Source of the DNA: Chloroflexi bacterium AL-N1 | GTDB lineage: Bacteria > Chloroflexota > Chloroflexia > Chloroflexales > Roseiflexaceae | DNA length: 64,000 nucleotides | NCBI GenBank assembly: GCA_013122435.1 | Contig: WYDT01000015.1 | Span: 62,001-126,000 of the forward strand | Reading direction: 5' to 3' | In this document: in pieces, positions 33,947 to 41,476 of the stretch | Layout: every line of letters begins with the position of its first letter | Position numbering within the stretch: the first letter of the stretch is position 1 | Notes under the pieces: generated by a model | The model's input: only the letters and a program-made list of their open reading frames with translations | What the model was told of the DNA's origin: nothing | Database searches by the model: none | Program-made: the position numbers and the translations under genes

Positions 33947-34020
33947 GCTGTTCCTCCGTTGGCATAACATGATCGAAGTGATGCTAGTGTATCGCAATAC
34001 CGGGCTGTTTCGCAACATGC

Positions 34021-34092
34021 TCCACATAACCCATTGCCCCAGACTGCCTTCGACAGGCTCAGGCACCGCACACTCCACATAACCCACTGCCC
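34021..34092. repeat. PEPVEG-type intergenic repeat flanked by a 19-base direct repeat
   Basis: CTTCGACAGGCTCAGG (34048-34063; in reverse it reads as the well-known PEPVEG-coding intergenic repeat) lies between two copies of TCCACATAACCC(A)(T/C)TGCCC at 34021-34039 and 34074-34092, which differ at one base. Half of the motif recurs at 35998-36012. Confidence 0.6.
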
Positions 34093-34331
34093 GCCGCTCC
34101 TGCACATGGGACTACAGCCCCACGCTAAGATGCCCCACACCAGACTTACCCTCAATATAAGCTATTTTTCAGCTTTCTAACAGATTTCGATCATCAATCC
34201 GTAAACTAATCCTATTGTTGTTTATCAGTCCTCTTGTTACAGTAGTAGCACGTACTACGGTACGCCGCAGATTTACCTCTTTGCAGCATTGCTGCTAATG
34301 ATACGAACATCAATTGACGGGAGAACTACCA

Positions 34332-35675
34332 GTGAAACCTTTACGCATGTATATGAGATCTGTGATCTATCTTGCTCTAGCTGCAGTGCTGCTCAATGCC
34401 TGTATGTTTGGCTCTCAGAAAGGCCAGGAGGCGGTCGCGCTACCAACAGCACAGATCGAAGGTGCTGTACCAACACAATCAAGTGTGGTTATAGAGGGTG
34501 CACCTGTGATTGCAACACCCAGCATCACACCGATACCAACTGAAATTCCGCCAGCGCCAACGCCCACCCTCCAGCCAATCGGGCCAGGCGATCTGGCGTT
34601 TCCGCTCAAAACGGAACAACTGGAATTTGGTGCTGTCGCTCATCTTTTCTATACCGATCGCTACACCCCACTTGTAGCAGCCCGCGACGCTGGTTTTGGC
34701 TGGGTCCGCCAGCAGATTCACTGGAAAGATCAAGAAGGCCCTGCCGGTAATTACGCCTGGGGAGAACTTGATTATATTGTTGATGCAGTGAATGCTCAGG
34801 ATCTGAAAATCCTCATTTCCGTGGTGCAGTCACCCAGTTTTTATACCTCAAACGGCAGCACTGGCATGCCCGCCAACCCACAGAACTTCGGTGATTTCCT
34901 GGCTGCCCTGGCGCAACACTACGATGGACGTGTGCACGCCATTGAGATCTGGAATGAGCAGAACCTGGCGTACGAGAACGGCGGTCAGGTCTCGTTGAAG
35001 GATGCCGGGCACTATGTCGAGATCCTCAAGGAGTCCTACACACGTATCAAAGCAGTGAATCCCAATATCTATATTGTTGCCGGTCCGCCTGCCTCAACGT
35101 CGGTGAACAGCCCTGGTGTTGCTGTTGATGACCTCAGCTACTACCGTGCTATGTATTCTTACCAGAATGGCATTATTCGCAACTATATGGACGCACAGGG
35201 AGTGCATCCCGGTGGTTCCGCCAATCCACCAGACACGTTATGGCCAGACAACCCCAGTCCGGCTGATGGATGGACGACCGAGTCAACGTTTTATTTTCGC
35301 CACATCGAGAATGTGCGGGCGCTGATGGAAGAGTATGGGATGGATCAGCATCAGGTCTGGATTACCGAGTTTGGTTGGGCCACGCAGAACAACTCACCAG
35401 GGTTTGAATTTGGTAATCAAATTTCGTATGAGCAACAGGCCGAGTATATTGTTGGGGCAATGCGCCTCGCCAAAGAGGAATATCCGTGGGTCGGTGCGAT
35501 GTTTTTGTGGAACCTCAACTTCGGGCCGTTACAAGCACGCAACGGCAACCCCTACCACGAACAGGCATCGTTTAGCATCCTCAATGGCGATTACAGTCCA
35601 CGCCCGGCGTACTGGGCCATCCAGCAATACATCGGCGAGGTCCGCACTGCACAAAACGTCGCGGGAGGGGAGTAG
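34332..35675 (+). CDS. secreted lipoprotein glycoside hydrolase, clan GH-A
   Basis: 447 residues from a GTG start with GGGAG eight bases upstream. The signal peptide ends in a lipobox ('LAAVLLNACMFG'), then a Pro/Thr-rich linker of about 70 residues ('TPSITPIPTEIPPAPTPT'). The rest is a TIM barrel: 'LVAARDAGFGWVRQQIHWKD', 'LKILISVVQSPSF', acid/base Glu in 'VHAIEIWNEQNLAYENGG' and nucleophile Glu in 'HQVWITEFGWATQN', ending 'YPWVGAMFLWNLNF'. This resembles GH39/GH5-like beta-glycosidases; the substrate is not known. It should act outside the membrane. A second glycosidase-type gene (DUF4038) lies 19 kb away. Confidence 0.88.
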   Translation: MKPLRMYMRSVIYLALAAVLLNACMFGSQKGQEAVALPTAQIEGAVPTQSSVVIEGAPVIATPSITPIPTEIPPAPTPTLQPIGPGDLAFPLKTEQLEFGAVAHLFYTDRYTPLVAARDAGFGWVRQQIHWKDQEGPAGNYAWGELDYIVDAVNAQDLKILISVVQSPSFYTSNGSTGMPANPQNFGDFLAALAQHYDGRVHAIEIWNEQNLAYENGGQVSLKDAGHYVEILKESYTRIKAVNPNIYIVAGPPASTSVNSPGVAVDDLSYYRAMYSYQNGIIRNYMDAQGVHPGGSANPPDTLWPDNPSPADGWTTESTFYFRHIENVRALMEEYGMDQHQVWITEFGWATQNNSPGFEFGNQISYEQQAEYIVGAMRLAKEEYPWVGAMFLWNLNFGPLQARNGNPYHEQASFSILNGDYSPRPAYWAIQQYIGEVRTAQNVAGGE

Positions 35676-35727
35676 TGGGGCGGCTGAGCAATGGAACGGT
35701 CGAACGGTCGAACGTTGGGTCGATGGA

Positions 35728-35945
35728 GCGGCTGACCGACTGAGCACACAGAGGCGTCAGAGAAGGCTTACGGGTTAGAACGATTCAGCGTCGGGGCCGT
35801 CCCCCTTGTGACGGCCCCTCAAGCGCTTGGGCGCAGAGCGGCTGAGCGATAGAGCGGAGAGCGATAGAGCGACAGAGATGCCAGAGAAGGGTTACGAGAT
35901 ATTTCCACAGTACCCCGTAGGTGCGTGGCTGGCCCGCGCATTAGC
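35728..35945. repeat. dispersed intergenic repeat, copy pair 1
   Basis: The words GCTGA(G/C)CGA, ACACAGAGGC, CCAGAGAAGG and GGTGCGTGGCT(C/G)(A/G)CCCGCGCA occur in the same order here and at 38565-38675, both after the 3' end of a gene. The unit is about 100 bases, imperfect, and partly doubled in this copy. Confidence 0.6.
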
Positions 35946-36130
35946 TTACCAATAGCCTCAGCTATTCCGTGCGGGTTACCAGAGCGTCGCTCCGCTGCCT
36001 GAGCCTGTCGAAATCGGACGGAGGGTGCGGGGCGGCAATCCACCCTTGCAAGTAGCCAATAGAGAGCGGTGGAACGTTGAAGCAGTGGGACAAAGGACGT
36101 TGGAGCGGGAGGACAACCATTCACCTAACT

Positions 36131-36262
36131 TACTCACCCCTAACCTTTCTATGATATGACAAGTGCATTAGCCCATAAGGATGGCGGTGGCACACCGCCA
36201 CTACGACCGACGAATCAGTTAACCCTTAACCTTTCTAACCCCTAACCCTTGTTATCTCTTAA
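36131..36262. repeat. TTAACCC/CCTAACC-like low-complexity tract
   Basis: Many short copies of AACCC(T/C)TAACC words with variable spacing. A similar tract lies at 39540-39606, so the two bracket the decayed genes between them. Not a regular tandem array. Confidence 0.55.
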
Positions 36263-36442
36263 CCCATAGTTGTCGCCCCACAGCTTGTAGCTCTCGATGG
36301 TTTGTCGTACGATTGCTTGCGTCATCCACCCGAACATCCTAACCGTACGAGAGAAAGTATTCTACCAATGGTCTTATCGTTGTGTGGTGTGTCTGGTGTT
36401 GGCCATGGGTGCCACACCGTGGAATATGGAGGGAGTACCCGT

Positions 36443-37497
36443 ATGCACCGCCCATTGATCCGTGCGTCTATGGTGACGTTGTTGTTCGCATTGGTCTGGA
36501 GTAGTCTGTTGCCTGTGTCCGCTGCACCACCCACTACTATACCTAATCCCGAAACAATTGTATCCAATCCGGCCACTGATAGTCCTATCGCGTCTGATAC
36601 TAAAGCTACTCATCATCACAATACTGTCGAGACTGTAAGCACTATCAATGGCTTTGATGGAAGCTTTAGTACACCAAGTTCACAAACAGGGTTTCTCTCT
36701 GGTCCGGTCTCCGTGGAAGGCTCTGGAATTGTCACGACGACGATGATCGTGCCTACGGGATTCATTCGGGATAGCCTCAGGGTTGATGTATCCATCACAG
36801 CCGATAAAATCCATAATGTGTGGGCTGAATTGGAACTTCGTGCACTGGGTCAAACCGAGTGGTCGCGCTACGTTCGAGTTCTGGTAAATCCGGGAACAGA
36901 GCCTGGTGGCCCACCCGTCACCACCACCGTGACTCAAAAACATGTCACACTGGGCAATCGCGTACCTTTGGATACACCAATGGAAATGCTCCTCCGCTGT
37001 TGGATCTCGAATATCGGCTCTTTTGACTACACGTGGTCCAACTTCACGTTTTTTTTGAGGACATTGCTGGAACATTCGAAACAGTGATTCAGTCAGTTGA
37101 GCACCGCACATGTGCCTTGGCTGTCGCCGATTGGAATGGTGATATGGTGTTTGATCTTGCGACAGGCGATCTAGAGACAGACACGATTAGTATTCGTCTT
37201 GGCAATAGAGATGGAACCCTTCAACCAGGAGTGGATCTACCAACTGATCAAGAACCAGAGTCACTTACTACAACCGATTTCAATCAAAATACGTTTCCCG
37301 ACATTGCAGTAGCGACTGGTGATGGAGGAGAAGTGAGTATATGGTTGGGTGTTGGAAATGGTACTTTTCAACTGGCTGGGAGCTATGCCAGTGGTTTTGG
37401 TGGTCGTACTATTATCCATGGAGATTTTAACGTAGATGGTAAACCAGATCTCGCCGTATAAGGAGGGGGTGGGATTAACATCCTAGTACAAAACTAA
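36443..37497 (+). pseudogene. broken secreted FG-GAP/VCBS repeat protein
   Basis: Starts MHRPLIRASMVTLLFALVW, with GGAGGGAG upstream and a clear signal peptide. The first frame stops at 37087 right after a run of eight T (about 37048-37055). The frame displaced by one base continues as 'FEDIAGTFETVIQ', 'CALAVADWNGDMVFDLATGD' and two FG-GAP-type units ('DFNQNTFPDIAVATGD', 'GDFNVDGKPDLAV'). It then meets TAA at 37459-37461, after which GGGGINILVQN and a second stop follow in the same frame. A one-base slip at T8 plus one in-frame stop explains everything, so it is most likely a pseudogene; slippage-based phase variation cannot be excluded. FG-GAP proteins are extracellular beta-propellers. Confidence 0.7.
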
Positions 37498-37565
37498 TCA
37501 CGGCTGATCATCATTTGGTGTCAGGGGTGGTATGACCACCTCTCGCACCACGAGGAGACATATCT

Positions 37566-38556
37566 ATGGGAATACGCCACAGCACCCCGCATCCACGGCG
37601 GCGAATATGGCAGATGGGGATAGGGCTGCTGCTGACCAGGGGAACGTGGGGTGCCAATCGAGTTGAGGCGTGCGGGGCAACGTAGAACTCCTGGCACCTG
37701 CCCAGTGGTCGCTCACTGGGCTTGTCTCGCTCTCCCCTGATGGGCGTTTCGTGGTGCTGCAGCGGACCATTAATCAAATTAATGAAGCAATTGTCTGGAA
37801 TATGCACACTCGTCAGCTTTGGGTATTACCCATCCATCTCATCGAGGTACGCTGGATAAATCCCACTCAGTTTCTCTCATACAGTACCCATAATCTTCAG
37901 TATCATGTAGTCGATGTCACCACAACCAACACCACAGTTTTTCCCTCAATTGACACTCGGCAACTGCCAACCACCACCTGGAGGTCCCATGTCCGCACAC
38001 AATGGCAACAGGCAGAGGCTCTCTATATGATGGTACGATTTGGGATGGCCGGGTATACAATTCTCACCCAAGAATCTGGACAATATTATGTCTATTGGGG
38101 CTTTCCAGGTACAGATGCGGACGTTGAAAACTTGTTAGAAGGATTTGAGTATCACTTCCTATCAGCCTATGCTCGTCCCATAGTCCAACTTACCAACGAC
38201 CAGTTACCCTCGCCACACCAGCCCTGGTATGTCACCCGTGAAGTCTGGAACGTCAATGAACGTATCGCTATCTACTCCACCGAAGGCCGTTTACTGGCCG
38301 AAGCCTATAAGCCGGGCTGGGACCCCTATGTGCTCGGCTGGTCCCACGATGGCGGAAGTGTGTACATCCAGTTTCGGCGGAGTGGTGCGGCTGCCGCCGT
38401 CCTCCAGCAGTGGCACCTGTCTTTAAGCTCTCGCCACTCACGCCAGCCGAAGCATTCTGGCAATGGGTACAGCGGATCAGTCTTGTGGTGATGATGTTGG
38501 TGGGACTAAGCGACCCCTTCGTGCAGCAGCGACGCATGCGCGAGGTAAGCGACTGA
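37566..38556 (+). pseudogene. broken WD40/TolB-like beta-propeller protein
   Basis: Three reading-frame pieces join into one protein. An ATG at 37566 encodes a short basic and hydrophobic start ('MGIRHSTPHPRRRIWQMGIG'), which stops at TAG (37683). The next frame (37670-38491) encodes 'LVSLSPDGRFVVLQR', 'INEAIVWNMHTRQLWVLP' and 'YVLGWSHDGGSVYIQFRR', propeller-like blades. Near 38400-38420 the coding signal moves frame again to 'VAPVFKLSPLTPAEAFWQWV' and ends at 38556 after a hydrophobic segment ('ISLVVMMLVGL'). Two frameshifts are required, so the gene is decayed. The family is only loosely recognised from SPDG-type turns. Confidence 0.55.
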
Positions 38557-38779
38557 GGGGTGGGTCGGCTGAGCGGCTGAGCGACAGAGTACACAGAGGC
38601 ACAGAGGAATAAAGACGCCAGAGAAGGCGGAAAAGTCACCAATACACCGGAGGTGCGTGGCTCACCCGCGCACCGACTCGCCCATCCACCGACCCACCCA
38701 TCGTCGGCATTGTTAACTTGGTATTGCATGTTGGTGGTGGCTGTTGTCGAGTTACGACCGTCTGGCTGGTAGGAGGTTG
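38557..38779. other. intergenic region with the dispersed repeat, copy 2
   Basis: 38565-38675 holds the second version of the repeat seen at 35728-35945. The remaining 100 bases hold nothing recognisable and may include the left end of the IS remnant that follows. Confidence 0.5.
38565..38675. repeat. dispersed intergenic repeat, copy 2
   Basis: Contains GCTGAGCGACAGAG, ACACAGAGGC, GCCAGAGAAGGC and GGAGGTGCGTGGCTCACCC in the order seen at 35728-35945. It follows the 3' end of a broken gene, as the first copy follows the glycosidase gene. Confidence 0.6.
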
Positions 38780-38781
38780 GT

Positions 38782-39448
38782 AGGATTACGTGGCCGCACT
38801 GTGGCCGTCCGGATCAACGCAAGAATGAGCGTGCTCGTGGCGTTCAGCGGTCGGTAGACAAGGGGTGTGGGCGGCGTTTTACCAGCCGTGGTGACCGGTT
38901 TGCGAAGCCGCTGAAGGCCCCGGCACGCGCGCGGTCGGTGCCTACGGTTGGTAGTCGGACGATGGCCCGGTTGGTGGGCGCCGCACCGACCAGCACCAGC
39001 GCGCCAGCCAGCGGATCGGCTAGCGGATGATCTGCCAGAGGTCAGTGAAATGGACGAAATCGCTACGGGGGGTGCCCACAAACACCACCGGGCCGTGGTA
39101 TGGACTGCTGATAGTCGGCGGCCAGGCGGCGGTATTGCGGACCCCAGCGGTGAAGGCATCGCCGCCGCTATGACCCGCTACCACCCGGTCCATGCCCAAC
39201 GGTGCCCCCGTACGACCAGCTCCACCGACGCCAACTCCGCTTACCAACGCGCTGGTGCCCCCCACCACGTGCCCGAAAAACACGGCAGCACCCCACCCCA
39301 AACCCACCGCAGCACGTCCGGTCATAGGAACATGCGCGCCCATCTGTCGCGATGCAACCGCACAGCAAAACGAGACGCGCAATCGCTTCCTATGCTAAAC
39401 CATACGCGCAACCGCTTCTTTCAGGCGAAACGAGAGAAAGCCATATAA
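38782..39448 (+). pseudogene. remnant of an IS1-like transposase
   Basis: Frame one (to the stop at 39030) reads 'ITWPHCGRPDQRKNERARGV', 'QRSVDKGCGRRFTSR', a zinc-ribbon start of InsA type with some cysteines lost, then 'SRTMARLVGAAPTST', like the helix-turn-helix after it. A frameshift near 38990 leads into frame two, with 'RLADDLPEVSEMDEI' (position of the first DDE acidic residue) and later 'NMRAHLSRCNR' (like the NLxxRTHLKRLxR block of IS1 transposases). No intact frame, no clear terminal repeats. GC content is higher than that of its flanks, as expected of a transferred element. Confidence 0.5.
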
Positions 39449-39539
39449 ACCCCCAGTGTCCACAGCACTTGTTCTCCGCTCTCCGCTCAGACCGCTCCAC
39501 CTAACCCCCAGACCTTCTCCCACTCTCCACTTAGATTAC

Positions 39540-39606
39540 TATATCCTAACCCTTACCCTTTAACCCTTCTTCCGCTAACCCCTAACCCTTACCAACCCTT
39601 AACCCT
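39540..39606. repeat. CCTAACCCTTACC-like low-complexity tract
   Basis: Irregular copies of TAACCCTT and CTAACCC words, matching the tract at 36131-36262. It closes the decayed island just before the iron regulator gene. Confidence 0.55.
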
Positions 39607-39725
39607 CGGTTATCATCACACACCTTGAGCCGCTCACACGCATGTGGTACTGTCGGATGTATAAGGTACGCCTGATCAATTGAGATGAAGATGTGTTGGT
39701 TTTCCTGAACTTATAAGGAATTGTG

Positions 39726-40385
39726 ATGCGAGAAAGCGTTGAAATGTATCTATTGCGTACGGCCCTCTTACAACAGAGTGCCCAGCCCGTACCACTCACC
39801 CAACTGGCACAGGAGTTAGCCGTATCGCCCGTTTCAGCACACGAGATGTGTCGCAAATTGACCAAAGAGGGATGGCTCACTTACGAACCATACAAAGGTG
39901 TCACACTCACCTCTGAAGGCGAACAGGTTGCACGCAAAATCCTGCGACGGCGACGATTGTGGGAAGTCTTTCTCGTGAATCAGTTGCACATAGACCCTCA
40001 CGAAGCCGAAGCAATCTCCTGCCGATTGGAACATGTGACACCGGATGATGTCGCAGATCGGCTGGCCATCTTCCTGGGGCATCCCATATATAGCCCACAA
40101 AACGAACTTATTCCATCAAGCGATGATGAGCCCGCGTCACTGCCTACATGTGCATTGCCGAACCTGAGTGTTGGCGAGTGTGGCACCATTGCGGCGATCC
40201 ACGCTGATGCTACGACGAATGATTTTCTCCGTGCACAGGGATTGATTCCTGGCGTACAGATTGAGATCGTCGCAGTGGCGAAAGACGGTGCACTCTTGAT
40301 CAAACGAGAGGATCATTCATTGGCATTGTCGCAATCCATCGCTGAAAGTATCGCAATAACATTGGTTAATGAGTTAGTAGCATAA
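39726..40385 (+). CDS. DtxR family metal-dependent regulator with a FeoA-like C-terminal domain
   Basis: 219 residues from the ATG at 39726 (a GTG lies just before), with AAGGAA upstream. The winged helix is 'EMYLLRTALLQQSAQPVPLT', 'QLAQELAVSPVSAHEMCRKL', 'TKEGWLTYEPYKGVTLTSEG'. The metal-binding dimerisation part follows ('RRRLWEVFLVNQLHIDPHEA', 'EAISCRLEHVTPDDVADRLA'), and an SH3-like FeoA-type domain ends the protein ('LSVGECGTIAAIHAD', 'RAQGLIPGVQIEIVAVAKDG'). It senses Fe2+ or Mn2+ and represses uptake. It heads the ferrous iron operon. TTCCT and AGGAA form an inverted repeat around a nine-base centre just upstream (about 39700-39720), a possible operator. Confidence 0.9.
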   Translation: MRESVEMYLLRTALLQQSAQPVPLTQLAQELAVSPVSAHEMCRKLTKEGWLTYEPYKGVTLTSEGEQVARKILRRRRLWEVFLVNQLHIDPHEAEAISCRLEHVTPDDVADRLAIFLGHPIYSPQNELIPSSDDEPASLPTCALPNLSVGECGTIAAIHADATTNDFLRAQGLIPGVQIEIVAVAKDGALLIKREDHSLALSQSIAESIAITLVNELVA

Positions 40386-40412
40386 TAATAAATCAATAGA
40401 GGTTTTACACCT

Positions 40413-40673
40413 ATGACAGACCAAACCACAGAAATAACCCTTGATCAGCTGACGACAGGCGATCAAGCGAAAGTGGTGCGTATTTCCGGTGAACGACGGA
40501 TGCGCCGCCGCTTGCTCGACATGGGCCTGATCACCGGCGAAACAGTTGCGATCAAAGCCGTTGCACCGCTTGGTGATCCACTCGAACTGATCGTCAAAGG
40601 ATATCAGCTTTCGTTACGCAAACAAGATGCGCGTCAGATCATTGTGGAGGTATCCCGTGCGACAACGTCCTAG
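40413..40673 (+). CDS. feoA: FeoA-domain protein 1
   Basis: 86 residues. 'ITLDQLTTGDQAKVVRISGE', 'RRMRRRLLDMGLITGETVAI', 'KAVAPLGDPLELIVKGYQLS', 'LRKQDARQIIVEV' is a complete FeoA SH3-like fold. FeoA is a small cytoplasmic protein needed with FeoB for ferrous iron import. It lies 27 bases after the DtxR-type gene and overlaps the second feoA by 17 bases. Confidence 0.92.
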   Translation: MTDQTTEITLDQLTTGDQAKVVRISGERRMRRRLLDMGLITGETVAIKAVAPLGDPLELIVKGYQLSLRKQDARQIIVEVSRATTS

Positions 40674-40899
40674 TGGAACCATGCTGCTATCAATGGTGGG
40701 CCCAGGGGAATGTGTCCGCTTGTTGGAAGTCAGAGGGAATACCCAACGCTCACGTCGTTTAGCCGAACTGGGACTGACACCTGGTGTTGAGGTACGTATG
40801 GTACAAAACGCCAGCGATCCGCTCTTGCTGGCCGTACGTGATACACGTTTGGCATTGGGCCGTAATCTCGCTCATACGGTTTTAGTTGAACCGCTCTGA
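40657..40899 (+). CDS. feoA: FeoA-domain protein 2
   Basis: 80 residues from a GTG start with GGAGG five bases upstream, inside the end of the first feoA. FeoA fold: 'MLLSMVGPGECVRLLEVRGN', 'QRSRRLAELGLTPGVEVRMV', 'QNASDPLLLAVRDTRLALGR', 'LAHTVLV'. Two FeoA proteins plus the FeoA-like domain of the regulator give three such domains in one operon. The FeoB GTPase gene starts 14 bases later. Confidence 0.9.
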   Translation: MRQRPSGTMLLSMVGPGECVRLLEVRGNTQRSRRLAELGLTPGVEVRMVQNASDPLLLAVRDTRLALGRNLAHTVLVEPL

Positions 40900-40913
40900 A
40901 AGGATATTTTGGC

Positions 40914-41450
40914 ATGACCACATGGACTATTGCCCTGGCAGGCAATCCAAATGTTGGCAAAAGCACCGTTTTTAATGCACTCACTGGTGCACGCCAACAT
41001 GTTGGAAATTGGCCGGGGAAAACGGTCGAAAAGAAAGCTGGGACCCTGCTGATCAAGAGTAAGCACATCACCGTAGTTGATCTCCCCGGCACCTATAGCC
41101 TATCGGCTTATTCGCTGGAAGAAGAGATCGCCCGTGACTTTATTGTGCTGGATCGCCCCCATGCGCTGATTAATGTCGTTGATGCAGCAAACCTCGAACG
41201 CAATCTCTACCTCACCACACAACTTCTCGAAATTGACAGGCCACTCATCATGGTTGTGAATATGTTTGATGTGGCTGAAGCACGTGGTTTGCAGATTGAT
41301 ACACAGCGTCTTTCAACATTGCTGAATGGCGCACCAGTGATCCCGATGGTTGCCAGCCAGAACTGCGGGATAGCCGAGTTGAAAACCGCCATAGCAACAA
41401 TGCTCAAACAACACCAACGTCATGTTGAGCCGGAAATGATTCTGGTATAG
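40914..41450 (+). CDS. feoB: FeoB GTPase domain encoded as a separate protein
   Basis: 178 residues comprising only the G domain of FeoB: G1 'ALAGNPNVGKSTVFNALTG', switch I 'QHVGNWPGKTVEKK', G3 'VVDLPGTYSLSAYSLEEEIA', G4 as FeoB-type 'NMFD', and G5-like 'MVASQNCGIAELKTAI'. In most bacteria this is the N-terminal part of one protein of about 700 residues. Here TAG ends it and a new gene with its own AGGAG ribosome site starts 27 bases later. Both halves are otherwise intact, so the split looks functional. Confidence 0.9.
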   Translation: MTTWTIALAGNPNVGKSTVFNALTGARQHVGNWPGKTVEKKAGTLLIKSKHITVVDLPGTYSLSAYSLEEEIARDFIVLDRPHALINVVDAANLERNLYLTTQLLEIDRPLIMVVNMFDVAEARGLQIDTQRLSTLLNGAPVIPMVASQNCGIAELKTAIATMLKQHQRHVEPEMILV

Positions 41451-41476
41451 CAACATAAACAGGAGATCTAGAGACC

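Larger units (their letters stand above)
35676..36442. other. repeat-rich intergenic region
   Basis: About 770 bases without a convincing gene. It contains two versions of a dispersed spacer (35728-35768 and 35836-35945) that recurs at 38565-38675, the motif CCTGAGCCTGTCGAA (35998-36012), a perfect hairpin TGGCGGTG...CACCGCCA (36182-36200) and runs of TTAACC/CCTAACC words (36131-36262). The composition is not coding-like. Confidence 0.6.

Noticed and set aside
33947..34105. N-terminal extension of the NERD-FHA protein
   Set aside because: The extension translates the PEPVEG-type intergenic repeat and lacks a ribosome site; the GTG at 33946 has GGAGG in place.
37040..37461. programmed ribosomal frameshift at T8
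   Set aside because: The downstream frame has an additional in-frame stop before the natural end of the repeat, and there is no stimulatory structure or upstream ribosome-like site.
39020..39382. minus-strand frame of 120 codons with Gly-rich hydrophobic stretches
   Set aside because: It is antisense to the IS1-like remnant; the plus strand gives recognisable transposase blocks, and the minus frame gives none.
36131..39606. telomere-like TTAACCC arrays
   Set aside because: The words are irregular and short, with no tandem periodicity, and the surrounding genes are bacterial chromosomal genes.
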